Assembly (NCBI RefSeq): GCF_017813335.1
Contig: NZ_JAGIYY010000001.1
Span: forward strand, 1,166,001 to 1,230,000
Direction of reading: 5' to 3'
DNA: 64,000 nucleotides
DNA from: Tianweitania sediminis
Lineage (GTDB): Bacteria > Pseudomonadota > Alphaproteobacteria > Rhizobiales > Rhizobiaceae
Below are positions 33,369 to 43,058 of this stretch, one piece after another. Below the pieces are notes generated by a model. The model ran no database searches and was not told the DNA's origin. It saw only the letters and a list, made by a program, of their open reading frames with translations. The translations under genes were made by a program, and so were the position numbers. Each line of letters starts with the position of its first letter. The first letter of the stretch is position 1.

Positions 33369-33938
33369 CAAGGTCACTGCCACGGATTGTACCCCTTCGG
33401 GCGACACTCGCAACCGGCTAGAAAAGAGATAAGTGCCGTCGGCAGCAACGCGCGCGCCGCCGCCAGAGATCTGGTAGCGGGTAACGGTGCCCGCTTGGCC
33501 AGTCACGGCAACCAGGATCGTCGGCATGGCCCGGTCCATCGCACCGTTGTTGCGCGCTTCACCGTCCACCACCAGAACCGCGCGGCCTGCGCTTTCTTCC
33601 ACGCGTGTTTCCACGTTGGTGATCGTCACACCGGCGGACTTGGTGAGGGAGCCTTCCGGCAATATCGAGTGTCCGCCGGAGATCCAGAATGCGCAGAAAG
33701 CCAGGGCGGAGCCGCAGATCCAGAACATGGCACCAGCACGAGCTGCTTGGAGCGATCCGGGGTATCGCTCAAGAATGCCTAATCCTCGCGTCTTGGCCGA
33801 AGCGCCTCCGTGCGCCGGCTTGGGCGCGAGGGGAAGGGCGTCGACGCCCATTGTGGCAAGCGATGTGCGACTCGTCCTGCCCCGGCCCGGCGTCATCATT
33901 TCGCCGGAAACCGGGCGTCGTTGGGTGTCGGGCAACAT
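33354..33938 (-). CDS. Single-pass membrane protein of unknown function
   Basis: This protein of about 194 aa has a polar N-terminus, one membrane segment (AGAMFWICGSALAFCAFWISGG) and an extracytoplasmic domain rich in beta strands (VTITNVETRVEESAGRAVLVVDGEARNN). It resembles the C-terminal part of DUF3426/MJ0042 zinc-ribbon proteins that often lie beside ftsE in rhizobia, but no zinc ribbon is seen. The ATG at 33938 was chosen; an upstream start at 33974 is possible. Confidence 0.65.
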   Translation of the reverse strand: MLPDTQRRPVSGEMMTPGRGRTSRTSLATMGVDALPLAPKPAHGGASAKTRGLGILERYPGSLQAARAGAMFWICGSALAFCAFWISGGHSILPEGSLTKSAGVTITNVETRVEESAGRAVLVVDGEARNNGAMDRAMPTILVAVTGQAGTVTRYQISGGGARVAADGTYLFSSRLRVSPEGVQSVAVTLKPAD

Positions 33939-34012
33939 CACGAATCCGCTCTGACCTTCCCGTGAAGTAAACAAGCTTGGTTAACAAACTGGTTCTTCGG
34001 GAGGGAGGCTTG

Positions 34013-34028
34013 TTAAGCGCTCCTTAAC
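34013..34028 (+). promoter_or_regulatory. CtrA-binding site upstream of ftsE
   Basis: TTAA (34013-34016), 7 bases and TTAAC (34024-34028) form the full CtrA consensus TTAA-N7-TTAAC. A further TTAAC half site lies about 40 bases upstream. The position is 70-85 bases before the proposed ftsE start. Confidence 0.7.
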
Positions 34029-34096
34029 CACGTTTGCCCATGGTTTGGAGCGACGCATCGCACCAACTTTCATTCGCAAAGGTCTCAAACCCGCTC

Positions 34097-34756
34097 GTGT
34101 TCCGTTTCGAAAATGTCGGCTTGCGCTATGGCATGGGGCCAGAGATCCTGCGCGACATCTCGCTGGAAATACCCGAGCGCTCGTTTCAATTCCTGACCGG
34201 GCCTTCCGGTGCTGGAAAAACCACCCTGCTTCGGCTCCTGTTTCTGGCCTTGAAGCCAACCCGTGGGTTGATCACCGTGTTTGGCAAGGATCGCGCGCGC
34301 ATCACGCGCCGCGAACTGCCTCTTCTGCGGCGGCGGATCGGCGTTGTGTTCCAGGACTTTCGCCTGCTCGACCACATGACCACCTACGAGAACGTCGCGC
34401 TGCCGTTGCGGATCCGTGGGCGCGAAGAGTCCAGCTATCGCAACGACGTGGTGGACCTCCTCAAGTGGGTGGGACTGGGCGAGCGCATGCATGTGCTGCC
34501 GCCCGTGCTGTCTGGCGGCGAAAAGCAGCGCGCGGCCATTGCCCGCGCCTTGATCGAGCAGCCCGAGATCCTGCTTGCTGACGAGCCTACCGGCAACGTG
34601 GATCCGCCACTTGCCCGACGCTTGTTGCGCTTGTTTATCGAACTCAACCGCCTCGGCACCGCCGTCGTGATCGCCACCCATGATCTGACCCTCATGGAGC
34701 AGGTCGACGCCCGTCGGATGATCCTTTCAGATGGCCGGCTCGATGTTTATGACTGA
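34097..34756 (+). CDS. ftsE: Cell division ATP-binding protein FtsE
   Basis: This 219-aa ABC ATPase has Walker A GPSGAGKTT, the Q-loop VVFQDFRLLDHMTTYENVALPL, signature LSGGEKQRAAIARA, Walker B ILLADEPTGNVDP and the H-loop THDL, the FtsE pattern. The GTG at 34097 gives the conserved N-terminus FRFENVGLRYG; in-frame starts at 34034-34040 would add 19-21 nonconserved residues. With FtsX it regulates peptidoglycan hydrolases at the division site. It overlaps ftsX. Confidence 0.92.
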   Translation: MFRFENVGLRYGMGPEILRDISLEIPERSFQFLTGPSGAGKTTLLRLLFLALKPTRGLITVFGKDRARITRRELPLLRRRIGVVFQDFRLLDHMTTYENVALPLRIRGREESSYRNDVVDLLKWVGLGERMHVLPPVLSGGEKQRAAIARALIEQPEILLADEPTGNVDPPLARRLLRLFIELNRLGTAVVIATHDLTLMEQVDARRMILSDGRLDVYD

Positions 34757-35747
34757 TCAGGCGGAGGCTGCCACGCGCGCCGCGGCGCCTGCATCCCCAT
34801 CGCGTGCAGCGCCAATGGGGGCCTCACACCGACGCACCTCGCCAATCGTGCCGGAACAGAATGTGGCCGGACGCGCGCTCGTGTTCGTGATCGCGATCAT
34901 GACGTTCCTGTCGTGTCTGACACTCGGCGCGGTTTCCCTTGTTCGCGATACCGCGTCCGTTTGGGAAAGCCAGATATCGCGCGAAGCGACGATCCAGATC
35001 CGACCGGTTGACGGCTTGGACATGGAACAGGCGTTGGCGGACGCCGCGCGCATCGCGTCGGGCTTCGCCGGTGTGCTGAACGCCCGCATCGTGGATCGGG
35101 CCGCGACCGCGCGCCTGCTGGAACCCTGGCTCGGCAGCGGCCTTGATCTCGACGAGTTGCCGGTGCCGCGCCTCGTGGTGGTACGGATCGACGAAACGGC
35201 ACCGCCGGATTTCGCCACCATGCGCAGCGCGCTGACATCGCAGATCCAAAGTGCGTCCCTTGATGATCATCGCACCTGGGTGGATCGGCTGGTGGCGATG
35301 GCCCACACAACCGTCACCATTGGGTTGGCCGTTCTCGTCCTGATGCTGTCGGCCACCACTTTGTCGGTTGTGTTTGCAACCCGCGGTGCCATGGACGGCA
35401 ATGGTCACATCATCGAAGTGCTACACTTCGTGGGGGCGGAAGCGCGCTTCATCGCAGCCGAATTCCGCCGTCACTTTCTTTGGACCGGCTTGAAGGGTGC
35501 CTTGGTGGGCGGCGTCCTCGCTGTTCTAGTGTTTCTCGCCTTCGGCTGGTGGTCGTCGCGCAACTTCGCGACGCCCGAGGCGGACCAGGCCTCCGCCTTG
35601 TTTGGCAACTTCGCCATCGGACTGTCCGGGTATATCGGCGTGGCCCTGGTTGTGCTGGTGATCGCGGCATTGACTGCGGCCACGAGCCATTTCACCGTTG
35701 TACGGTCGCTGAGCGAGATCGACCTGTCGCAGCAAGCCTCAAGCTAG
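34749..35747 (+). CDS. ftsX: Cell division membrane protein FtsX
   Basis: This 332-aa protein has the FtsX layout: a cytoplasmic N-terminal tail of about 40 residues, one membrane segment (ALVFVIAIMTFLSCLTLGAVSLV), a periplasmic domain (about 60-170) and three C-terminal membrane segments. ATG 34749 overlaps the ftsE stop; ATG 34743 and 34731 are alternatives. With FtsE it transmits ATP hydrolysis to periplasmic amidase activators. Confidence 0.9.
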   Translation: MTDQAEAATRAAAPASPSRAAPMGASHRRTSPIVPEQNVAGRALVFVIAIMTFLSCLTLGAVSLVRDTASVWESQISREATIQIRPVDGLDMEQALADAARIASGFAGVLNARIVDRAATARLLEPWLGSGLDLDELPVPRLVVVRIDETAPPDFATMRSALTSQIQSASLDDHRTWVDRLVAMAHTTVTIGLAVLVLMLSATTLSVVFATRGAMDGNGHIIEVLHFVGAEARFIAAEFRRHFLWTGLKGALVGGVLAVLVFLAFGWWSSRNFATPEADQASALFGNFAIGLSGYIGVALVVLVIAALTAATSHFTVVRSLSEIDLSQQASS

Positions 35748-35812
35748 GCTTATGTTTGATGATGATGCTCATGGAGCGTTTACCCTCCCGATGCGTTGGA
35801 GGATAGTTTATT

Positions 35813-36520
35813 GTGTTGAACAACATGCCAGAGCAACAGGCAGTCAGGACCGAAAGTCCAGTTTCGCAGGTCACCTTACCGAGACCTGGCGCTGTTGCGC
35901 GCATGGTTCGCTGGTCTCTCGGCCTTTGCTTGACTTTGATTCTCGTGATCGGGATCGGCTTCATCGGCTTTGCCCGGCATGTGAGCACCCTTTCCACGCC
36001 CGATGACCCGGCACCCGCTGATGCCATCATTGTTCTCACTGGCGGCCTTTATCGGCTCGATGCTGGTGTGAACCTTCTGAACTCCGGCAAAGGAGAGCGC
36101 CTGCTGATCAGCGGGGTCAATCCAAGCGCCGGGCGCGACGATCTCAGGGCCGCTACAGGCGGAGACAAGCGCCTGTTTTCCTGCTGCGTCGACATCGACC
36201 ACGCTGCGCTCGACACGATCGGCAATGCCGCGGAAAGCGCCAAATGGATCGACGTCCACAACTACCACAGCGTCATTCTGGTGACCAACAACTACCATAT
36301 GCCGCGCAGCCTCCTGGAGATGCGTCGCCTGCTTCGGAATGCTGAAATCCGTCCATACCCGGTTGTGAACACATCCCTGGACGATGGCTCCTGGCTGACC
36401 AAGCCGGATGCGTTGCGGGTGATTGCAACGGAATACGCAAAATATGTTGCGGCGCTGGCGCGCGGCATGACCGGGACCACCGGCACGGCTGCTTACGCCG
36501 CCTCGAGCCGGATCGACTGA
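35813..36520 (+). CDS. DUF218/YdcF-SanA-like membrane protein
   Basis: This 235-aa protein has one N-terminal membrane segment (SLGLCLTLILVIGIGFIGFA) and a DUF218 domain: ADAIIVLTGGLYRLDAGVNLL, GERLLISGVNP, then NAAESAKWIDVHNYHSVILVTNNYHMPRSLLEMRR. SanA and related proteins affect envelope permeability. GTG 35813 is preferred because GGAGG lies 10 bases upstream. It lies between ftsEX and plsC, a conserved rhizobial order. Confidence 0.88.
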   Translation: MLNNMPEQQAVRTESPVSQVTLPRPGAVARMVRWSLGLCLTLILVIGIGFIGFARHVSTLSTPDDPAPADAIIVLTGGLYRLDAGVNLLNSGKGERLLISGVNPSAGRDDLRAATGGDKRLFSCCVDIDHAALDTIGNAAESAKWIDVHNYHSVILVTNNYHMPRSLLEMRRLLRNAEIRPYPVVNTSLDDGSWLTKPDALRVIATEYAKYVAALARGMTGTTGTAAYAASSRID

Positions 36521-36590
36521 CCGCCAAGCCCTATCGCCGCGGCTCAAGTTCGGGTAACCAGCGTTTTCCCGACCTCCCTTGCATCGTTCG

Positions 36591-37400
36591 ATGATCGCTT
36601 TCCGCTCGCTCCTTTACAACGTTGCCTTTTACCTGAGCCTGATCGCCCAGATGATCTTCTGGACGCCGATCTACTTCTTTCTGACGCGCGCTCAGGCTTG
36701 GTTCATCCCGAAGTTCTGGGCGCGTTCCAGCCTTTGGCTGCAGGAAGTGATAGTGGGGACCAGAAACGAGATTGGCGGGTTAGAAAATCTTCCGGCCGAA
36801 TCCTTCATCCTGGCACCCAAGCACCAGTCCTTTTGGGATGTGCTCGCCTTCTTTCCCTACCTTCGCGATCCGCTGTTCATTCTCAAACGCGAGTTGATGT
36901 GGATCCCCTTGTTCGGCTGGTACGTGGCCAAGATGCGGATGGTGCCTGTGGACCGTGGCGAACGCTCCAAGGCGCTGCGGGCCGTGGTGGCGCGCGCCAG
37001 TGAAGAGATGGCGCGCAACCGGCAGCTCATCATCTACCCAGAAGGCACGCGCCGCCCGCCAGGCGCGGAGCCGGCCTATAAATGGGGCATTGCCGAACTT
37101 TACAGTCGCTTGAACGTGCCGGTCGTGCCCGTGGCGCATGTCGCCGGCCTTTATTGGCCACGCCGACGCTTCATGCGCTACCCCGGCACGATCCGCGCCC
37201 GCTTTCTGCCGCCCATCGAGCCGGGGCTTGATCGAAAGGTTTTCCTGGAGCGCTTGATCCGCGAAACGGAAGCCGGCTGCGATGCACTCCTGGTGGAGGC
37301 TGCCCAGTCCGCCAATCCACCGCCGCTTCCTCCTTCGGCCGTAAAGCGGCTTGCTGAGCTTGGCGTTTCGGTTGCATCAGCCGGGGCTGTGAAGCCGTGA
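36591..37400 (+). CDS. plsC: 1-acyl-sn-glycerol-3-phosphate acyltransferase
   Basis: This 269-aa acyltransferase has the HX4D catalytic motif (KHQSFWD) and the glycerol-phosphate-binding YPEGTR motif, with N-terminal hydrophobic segments that anchor it to the inner membrane (NVAFYLSLIAQMIFWTPIYFF). It makes phosphatidic acid from lysophosphatidic acid. Start ATG 36591 was chosen over the upstream in-frame TTG. The 3' end overlaps the convergent chaC gene by 24 bases. Confidence 0.9.
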   Translation: MIAFRSLLYNVAFYLSLIAQMIFWTPIYFFLTRAQAWFIPKFWARSSLWLQEVIVGTRNEIGGLENLPAESFILAPKHQSFWDVLAFFPYLRDPLFILKRELMWIPLFGWYVAKMRMVPVDRGERSKALRAVVARASEEMARNRQLIIYPEGTRRPPGAEPAYKWGIAELYSRLNVPVVPVAHVAGLYWPRRRFMRYPGTIRARFLPPIEPGLDRKVFLERLIRETEAGCDALLVEAAQSANPPPLPPSAVKRLAELGVSVASAGAVKP

Positions 37401-37901
37401 CGCGACATCTTCCAGCCACGGGTCTCTAATGCGCAAGCCCTTCAGGTGCGCAACCGTGTTGAGGACGTAGTCCTCGTTCGGGCCGGAATAGCCGACTGCT
37501 CCCGAAACGATGCCGGCCGCTTCTTCCGCATCGAGGCTGCCGGCATACTGGGCATGCTTGCGGTCAACCACGTAGGTGAGGGCGGATACGCGTTCTCCGC
37601 CGTCGAGTGACACCGGCAGCATGCGTTCGAGATAAACGTGAGTGACCAGTTCGCGCTCGCGCAGGTAGGTCACGACTTCATCGCGCAGTCCACCCGGCAC
37701 CCGGAACGCGAGGCCCACGCATGAGCCGCCGCGATCCAGCCCGAGGACCAGCCCCGGGCGCTGTTCCGTGCCGCGATGGCGATATGAGCGTACGCACAAG
37801 GAACGGCGAAAGCCGTAAAGACGAGCCCGCCTCGTTTCGACATGGGCGAAGCCCGGCCGCCAAATCAACGAGCCATAGCCAAACACCCAAAAATCGCCCA
37901 T
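37377..37901 (-). CDS. ChaC-family gamma-glutamylcyclotransferase, short paralog
   Basis: This 174-aa protein opens at once with the substrate loop FWVFGYGSLIWRPGF, then RSLCVRSYRHRGTEQRPGLVLGLDRGGSC and the C-terminal GYSGPNEDYVLNTVAHLKGLRIRD helix. It matches the ChaC family over the full length and lacks the 45-residue N-terminal extension of the paralog at 8871. The predicted reaction is cleavage of glutathione to 5-oxoproline and Cys-Gly. Confidence 0.87.
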   Translation of the reverse strand: MGDFWVFGYGSLIWRPGFAHVETRRARLYGFRRSLCVRSYRHRGTEQRPGLVLGLDRGGSCVGLAFRVPGGLRDEVVTYLRERELVTHVYLERMLPVSLDGGERVSALTYVVDRKHAQYAGSLDAEEAAGIVSGAVGYSGPNEDYVLNTVAHLKGLRIRDPWLEDVASRLHSPG

Positions 37902-38003
37902 ATCGCCGGAAGAAATGGCGTGTACTCCCTTTCGGACCGCCGGCAGCGCTTTGGCACCGGTTCGGTTTATCTTCTTTGCGGCGACAGAAAAAGCAGACCC
38001 TTC

Positions 38004-38993
38004 ATGACGTCAAGTGACCAGCCGGGCTCCCCGATCCTCCGGCGCGTAATCGTTTTGGCCGTGATCATTCTCGTGGTGGTGTGTGCCTATGTTGCCGGCT
38101 GGTATTACCTTGCGGAACAGATGGAAACAGCCGTCAACCGCTCGCTGCGCGACATCCGCAGGGCCGGCGGGCAAGCCGACTGCGTGGAGCAGGATGTGCG
38201 TGGCTTTCCGTTCCGGATCGGCTTGTTCTGCGAACGTGTGACCTATGCGAACCCAGCCGGCGATATACGCGTGGAGGCGGGCGCGTTCCGCTCGGCTGCG
38301 CAGATCTATCAGCCGCGCACGGTGATCGGTGAAGTCGAGGGGCCGCTGCAGGCAGACCTTCCGGGCCTGGTTCCCTTGTCGGCAGACTGGGAGTTGATGC
38401 ATGCCAGCGCGCGGCTCGCCGAACCCATGCCGAGCGCGCTTTCTGTTGAAGGACGCGATGTTGCCGTGCGCGAGGGTTCGGATGGCGCGCAGCTATTCAC
38501 GTCCGAAAACATGCAGCTCCATCTGCGGACCAACGAAGGCGATGTTGATCTTGCCGCTCGCTTCGCAGGATTGCGGCTAACGGCGCTTGGTGCAACGGGT
38601 GAAACGCCGCCCTTCCAGGCCGTCGCGAACCTGACCGTATTCGACGGCGTGGCCCTTGCTGTTTCGCCAGAAGCAATCTCGCTTGGTTACAAGACCGAGA
38701 TCCGAACCATGACCCTGTCGTTTGGTCCGGATGCCGAGATCAGCCTCAGCGGGCCGCTGGCAGTCGATCCGTCCGGTCTGATCGACGCGAAGCTTACCTT
38801 GACCGCGCGGCGGCCCGACGCCATCGCACGTGTTCTGACGGCGCTGTTCCCCGACCAGCGGCGCGAGATCGAAATGGCGTCGTCGGGTTTGATGATGCTT
38901 GGAAACGCTCCGTCCCTGCCTCTCACGATCAGCAAGGGGAGGGCTTCCATCGCCTTCATCACGCTCGGCGACATACCGCCGCTGCGGCCCTAG
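38004..38993 (+). CDS. DUF2125 family exported/anchored protein
   Basis: This 329-aa protein has an N-terminal membrane anchor (VIVLAVIILVVVCAYVAGWYYLA) followed by an extracytoplasmic beta-rich domain with the DUF2125 pattern (CVEQDVRGFPFRIGLFCERVTYANP, then FRSAAQIYQPRTVIGEVEGPL). The family is found mainly in Alphaproteobacteria and has no known function; the repetitive strands resemble AsmA-like or lipid-transfer folds. Its TAG stop shares a CTAG with the stop of tyrC. Confidence 0.85.
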   Translation: MTSSDQPGSPILRRVIVLAVIILVVVCAYVAGWYYLAEQMETAVNRSLRDIRRAGGQADCVEQDVRGFPFRIGLFCERVTYANPAGDIRVEAGAFRSAAQIYQPRTVIGEVEGPLQADLPGLVPLSADWELMHASARLAEPMPSALSVEGRDVAVREGSDGAQLFTSENMQLHLRTNEGDVDLAARFAGLRLTALGATGETPPFQAVANLTVFDGVALAVSPEAISLGYKTEIRTMTLSFGPDAEISLSGPLAVDPSGLIDAKLTLTARRPDAIARVLTALFPDQRREIEMASSGLMMLGNAPSLPLTISKGRASIAFITLGDIPPLRP

Positions 38994-39919
38994 GTCTTCG
39001 AGGCGACAGCCTGTCGGCCGAAGTCCGGCAGGTCCACTTCCTGGCCGGCTTCGATGATGGAGCGGCGCACGGCGCGTGTGTGCGAAAAGAGCTCGAACAG
39101 CTTGTCGCCGTCACCCCAGCGGATCGCGCGCTGAAGCGATGAAAGATCTTCCGAGAAGCGCGCCAGCATCTCGAGGATCGCATCCTTGTTGTGGAGGCAC
39201 ACGTCGCGCCACATGGTTGGATCCGACGCTGCCAAACGCGTGAAGTCGCGGAAGCCGGAGGCAGAATATTTGATGACCTCCGACTGCGTCACCGTTTCCA
39301 GATCATCGGCTGTTCCGACGATGTTATAGGCGATGATGTGCGGCAGGTGCGAGACGATCGCCAGCACCTTGTCATGGTGGTTGGCGTCCATTGTATCGAG
39401 GCGTGACCCACAGGCTTCCCAGAAGGCGCCCAGCCGGTTGATTGCGTCCGCATCGGTTCCGGGCAGGGGCGTCAGGATGCACCAGCGGCCCTGGAAGAGG
39501 TCGGCAAAGCCAGCCGCAGGCCCCGATTTCTCCGTGCCGGCAATGGGGTGTCCCGGAATGAAATGGACGCCTTCGGGCATATGCGGTGCCATCTGCGCGA
39601 TCACCGAGGCCTTTGTGGAGCCGACATCGGTGACGATGGCGCCGGGCTTCAGAGCTGGCGCGATCTGTTCTGCCACCGTGCCGGAGGAGCCGACAGGTAC
39701 GGAAACGATCACGAGATCTGCATCCCGAACCGCCGTGGTCGCATCGTCCGCGTAGCTGTCGCCCAGATCAAGGGCGCGTGCCTCGTCCAGCGTGGCCTGC
39801 GACCGGGTGGCGATGGCGATGTGGCTCGTCAGCTTCTCGCGGCGGATCACCCGGGCAAGCGACGAGCCGATGAGACCGATGCCCACAAGGGCGATCTTCT
39901 CGAAGTGGGGTTTGGTCAT
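38990..39919 (-). CDS. tyrC: Prephenate/cyclohexadienyl dehydrogenase
   Basis: This 309-aa enzyme has the NAD(P) fold start IALVGIGLIGSSLARVIR, then VTDVGSTKASV and the substrate motif IPGHPIAGTEKSGP, followed by the helical dimerisation domain. It oxidises prephenate or arogenate in tyrosine synthesis. It starts 11 bases after the stop of the HisC-like aminotransferase gene, so both belong to one transcript. Confidence 0.93.
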   Translation of the reverse strand: MTKPHFEKIALVGIGLIGSSLARVIRREKLTSHIAIATRSQATLDEARALDLGDSYADDATTAVRDADLVIVSVPVGSSGTVAEQIAPALKPGAIVTDVGSTKASVIAQMAPHMPEGVHFIPGHPIAGTEKSGPAAGFADLFQGRWCILTPLPGTDADAINRLGAFWEACGSRLDTMDANHHDKVLAIVSHLPHIIAYNIVGTADDLETVTQSEVIKYSASGFRDFTRLAASDPTMWRDVCLHNKDAILEMLARFSEDLSSLQRAIRWGDGDKLFELFSHTRAVRRSIIEAGQEVDLPDFGRQAVASKT

Positions 39920-39930
39920 TCCTGATGTTC

Positions 39931-41043
39931 TTACGTCTTGAGAAAGTCGCTCAAGGCCGCGACGACGCCACGATTGGCTTCTTCGGAGCCCACGGTCATG
40001 CGCAGCGCGTTCGGGAAACCATAGCCCGCGACGCGACGCAGAATATAACCGCGCGCCGACAGGTATTCGTCGGCTTTCGCTGCGGAATGCGCTTCGTTCT
40101 CAGGAAAATGGATCAGGATGAAATTCCCGACGCTCGGGGTCACCCGCAAGCCGAGCTGCGTCAGTTCGGCGGTCAGCCATGGTAGCCAATGGTCATTGTG
40201 TGCAACGGTGTTCTCGACATGCGAACGGTCGCGGATGGCGGCCACCCCAGCGTCTATCGCCGCCGCGTTGACGTTGAACGGGCCCCGCACGCGGTTCAGC
40301 GCGTCAACCACATGCGCCGGCGCGTAGATCCAGCCCAGCCGCATGCCGCCGAGGCCGTGGATCTTGGAGAAGGTGCGGGTCATCACCACGTTTTCGCTGG
40401 TGGACACGAGTTCCACGCCGGACTCATAGTCGTTGCGGCGAACATATTCGGCATAGGCGGCATCCAGCACGAGCAGCACATGCGGGGGCAAGGCAGCATG
40501 CAGCCGGCGCACCTCGGTGAAAGGGATGTAGGTGCCGGTTGGATTGTTGGGGTTGGCAAGGAACACGATCTTCGTGCGCGGCGTGATCGCCGCCAGGATT
40601 GCGTCGATATCCGCCGTTTCCGCGTTTTCCGTGACAGCCACGGGTACGCCGCCGGCTGACTGGATATAGATGCGGTAGACCAGAAACCCGTGTTCGGTGA
40701 ACACGCCCTCGTCGCCGGGCTGGAGATAAACCTGTGCCAGGAGGCCGATCGCCTCGTCCGAGCCGTTGGTGCACAGGATGTTTGCGGGGTTGAGCCCATA
40801 GGCTTCGCCAATCGCTTCGCGCAGCGCGGTTGCGGAGCCATCCGGATAGAACTCCATCCGTTCCGCGGCTGTCCGCACGGCATCAACCGCCGCAGGTGAG
40901 GCGCCGAGCGGGTTTTCGTTCGACGACAGCTTGTGGACCTTGGAGACACCTGCGGGTGCCGAGGACTTGCCCGGAACATAAGCAGCGATATCCATTACGC
41001 CGGGCTTTGGGGTCGGACGGGCAGGGGAAGCGGGCGCGGTCAT
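39931..41043 (-). CDS. hisC: Histidinol-phosphate/aromatic aminotransferase (HisC family)
   Basis: This 370-aa fold-type I aminotransferase has [18 protein letters not shown], the [11 protein letters not shown] motif, LDAAYAEYV and the PLP-lysine motif [17 protein letters not shown]. The pairing with tyrC suggests action on imidazole-acetol phosphate and/or aromatic keto acids. ATG 41043 was chosen ([10 protein letters not shown]); the sequence upstream is not family-like. Confidence 0.92.
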   Translation of the reverse strand: MTAPASPARPTPKPGVMDIAAYVPGKSSAPAGVSKVHKLSSNENPLGASPAAVDAVRTAAERMEFYPDGSATALREAIGEAYGLNPANILCTNGSDEAIGLLAQVYLQPGDEGVFTEHGFLVYRIYIQSAGGVPVAVTENAETADIDAILAAITPRTKIVFLANPNNPTGTYIPFTEVRRLHAALPPHVLLVLDAAYAEYVRRNDYESGVELVSTSENVVMTRTFSKIHGLGGMRLGWIYAPAHVVDALNRVRGPFNVNAAAIDAGVAAIRDRSHVENTVAHNDHWLPWLTAELTQLGLRVTPSVGNFILIHFPENEAHSAAKADEYLSARGYILRRVAGYGFPNALRMTVGSEEANRGVVAALSDFLKT

Positions 41044-41215
41044 GACGGTGCTCAGAAGTTGGCCGGTGAAAGTTCGGAAAGCGGGTCGGGAATAGACCCG
41101 GTGCCAAAGAATGTCGAGCCGCAAGCCTCCCTGCAGCGGGCGCTGTTCAGCGGCGGCATTGACAGAGGCCGGGGAGCTTTCCTAGCTACGCCATCTTTCC
41201 CTGGGGTTGCCCGAC

Positions 41216-42412
41216 ATGACGATCTTTCCGAAAACCGCGCGTGCGCGCCGGCTGATTGCCGCCGATGAGGCAAACAATCCGACCAGCCCCGTTTTGAAGT
41301 TCGGACCCGACAAGCCGTTGATGCTTGATGCGGGCGTGGAGCTTTCTCCTTTCCAGATCGCCTACCAAACCTATGGCACCCTGAACGAGGCGCGCTCCAA
41401 CGCGATCCTGGTGTGCCATGCGCTGACCGGAGATCAGCACGCCGCCAACAAGCATCCGGTGACCGGCAAGGATGGCTGGTGGGACGTACTGATCGGCCCG
41501 GGGAAGATCGTCGACACGAACCGCTTTTTCGTGATCTGCTCGAATGTCATCGGCGGCTGCCTTGGTTCAACTGGGCCAGCCTCCATCAACCCGACCACAA
41601 ACAAGCCCTATGGCCTCGACCTTCCGGTGATCACCATTCCCGACATGGTCCGGGCGCAGGTGATGCTGGTGGACCATTTCGGGATCGACACGCTTTTTTG
41701 TGTGATCGGTGGCTCCATGGGCGGCATGCAGGTGCTGGAATGGGCATCGAGCTATGGCGAGCGGGTGTTCAGCGCCGTGGCGATCGCCACCGGTCCGCGC
41801 CATTCCTCGCAGAACATCGCGTTCCACGAGGTCGGGCGCCAGGCTGTGATGGCTGATCCCGACTGGTGTGGCGGAAAGTACTTCGACGAAAACAAGCGTC
41901 CCGCCAAGGGCCTCGCCGTGGCACGCATGGCGGCCCACATCACCTACCTGTCGGAGTCGGCTCTTCATCGAAAGTTCGGGCGCAACCTGCAGGATCGCGA
42001 GCAACTCACTTTCGGGTTCGACGCCGATTTCCAGATCGAAAGCTATCTGCGCCACCAGGGCATGACCTTCGTGGACCGCTTCGATGCCAACTCCTACCTC
42101 TACATGACGCGCGCCATGGATTATTTCGACCTTGCCGCTGATCATGATGGGCGGCTCGCGGATGCCTTTGCCGGCACCTCCACGCGTTTCTGTCTGGTCT
42201 CCTTCACCTCCGATTGGCTGTTTCCGACAGAACAAAGCCGGTCGGTGGTGCACGCACTGAACGCTTCCGGCGCGTCGGTTTCCTTTGTGGAGATCGAGAC
42301 GGATCGCGGTCACGACGCGTTTCTTCTCGACGAGCCCGAACTGTTTGCGGCGATCCGGGGCTTCATCAGTTCGGCAGCGCGCGCAAAGGATCTCGCGGAG
42401 GTGACGCAATGA
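41216..42412 (+). CDS. metX: Homoserine O-acetyltransferase
   Basis: This 398-aa alpha/beta-hydrolase-fold acyltransferase has the nucleophile elbow [13 protein letters not shown], the [14 protein letters not shown] oxyanion region and the catalytic His in [14 protein letters not shown]. It acylates homoserine in methionine synthesis. ATG 41216 follows GGGG; the TTG at 41207 is less likely. It overlaps metW (ATGA). No SAM-II riboswitch could be recognised in the 172 bases upstream. Confidence 0.94.
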   Translation: MTIFPKTARARRLIAADEANNPTSPVLKFGPDKPLMLDAGVELSPFQIAYQTYGTLNEARSNAILVCHALTGDQHAANKHPVTGKDGWWDVLIGPGKIVDTNRFFVICSNVIGGCLGSTGPASINPTTNKPYGLDLPVITIPDMVRAQVMLVDHFGIDTLFCVIGGSMGGMQVLEWASSYGERVFSAVAIATGPRHSSQNIAFHEVGRQAVMADPDWCGGKYFDENKRPAKGLAVARMAAHITYLSESALHRKFGRNLQDREQLTFGFDADFQIESYLRHQGMTFVDRFDANSYLYMTRAMDYFDLAADHDGRLADAFAGTSTRFCLVSFTSDWLFPTEQSRSVVHALNASGASVSFVEIETDRGHDAFLLDEPELFAAIRGFISSAARAKDLAEVTQ

Positions 42413-43047
42413 TCCAGGCCGAGCCACAACTCACCATCGGTGACACCGAAGTTCGCTTCGACCTGGATGTCGTTGCTTCCTATATCAAGCCCGGGGCCAA
42501 GGTGCTCGATGTCGGATGCGGCAACGGGCTCCTCCTGGAACTGCTTGCCGCGCAGAAGAATGTCGATGGACGGGGCGTCGAGCTGTCGCAGCGGGGTGTA
42601 AACAATTGCGTGGCGCGGGGCCTGTCGGTGATCCAAGGGGACGCGGACACCGACCTCGTGTTCTACCCGGACCGCGGCTTTGACTTTGTGATCCTGAGCC
42701 AGACGCTGCAAGCAACGAAGAACCCGAAGGAGGTGCTGCAGCACCTTCTGCGCATCGGTGAACGGGTGATCGTCTCGATCCCGAACTTCGGCTACTGGCC
42801 GAACCGGCTTGCCTTGGCGCTAAAGGGACGGATGCCCGTGAACCGTCACCTGCCTTACAGCTGGTATGACACGCCCAACATCCATTTTTGTACGATCCGC
42901 GACTTCGTGAACCTTTGCGATGAAGTGGGCGCCAAGGTGGAAAGCGCGGCGGCTCTTGATGGGAGCGGGCAGAAGATCGGCCTGTCCATGCCCTGGTGGT
43001 TCTGGAACTTCTTTGGCCAGCAAGCGGTCTTCATGCTGCGGCGCTGA
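42409..43047 (+). CDS. metW: Methionine biosynthesis protein MetW
   Basis: This 212-aa protein has a class I methyltransferase core ([34 protein letters not shown]) and the MetW signature [20 protein letters not shown], with [17 protein letters not shown]. It works with MetX in homoserine acetylation, in a role not fully defined. Start and stop overlap with metX makes translational coupling likely. Confidence 0.94.
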   Translation: MIQAEPQLTIGDTEVRFDLDVVASYIKPGAKVLDVGCGNGLLLELLAAQKNVDGRGVELSQRGVNNCVARGLSVIQGDADTDLVFYPDRGFDFVILSQTLQATKNPKEVLQHLLRIGERVIVSIPNFGYWPNRLALALKGRMPVNRHLPYSWYDTPNIHFCTIRDFVNLCDEVGAKVESAAALDGSGQKIGLSMPWWFWNFFGQQAVFMLRR

Positions 43048-43058
43048 TCTGTTCAGTG

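Noticed and set aside
41044-41215. Possible SAM-II riboswitch before metX
   Set aside because: The gap is long enough and the gene is a usual target, but the conserved core (for example a GCTAAA-type segment) could not be found.
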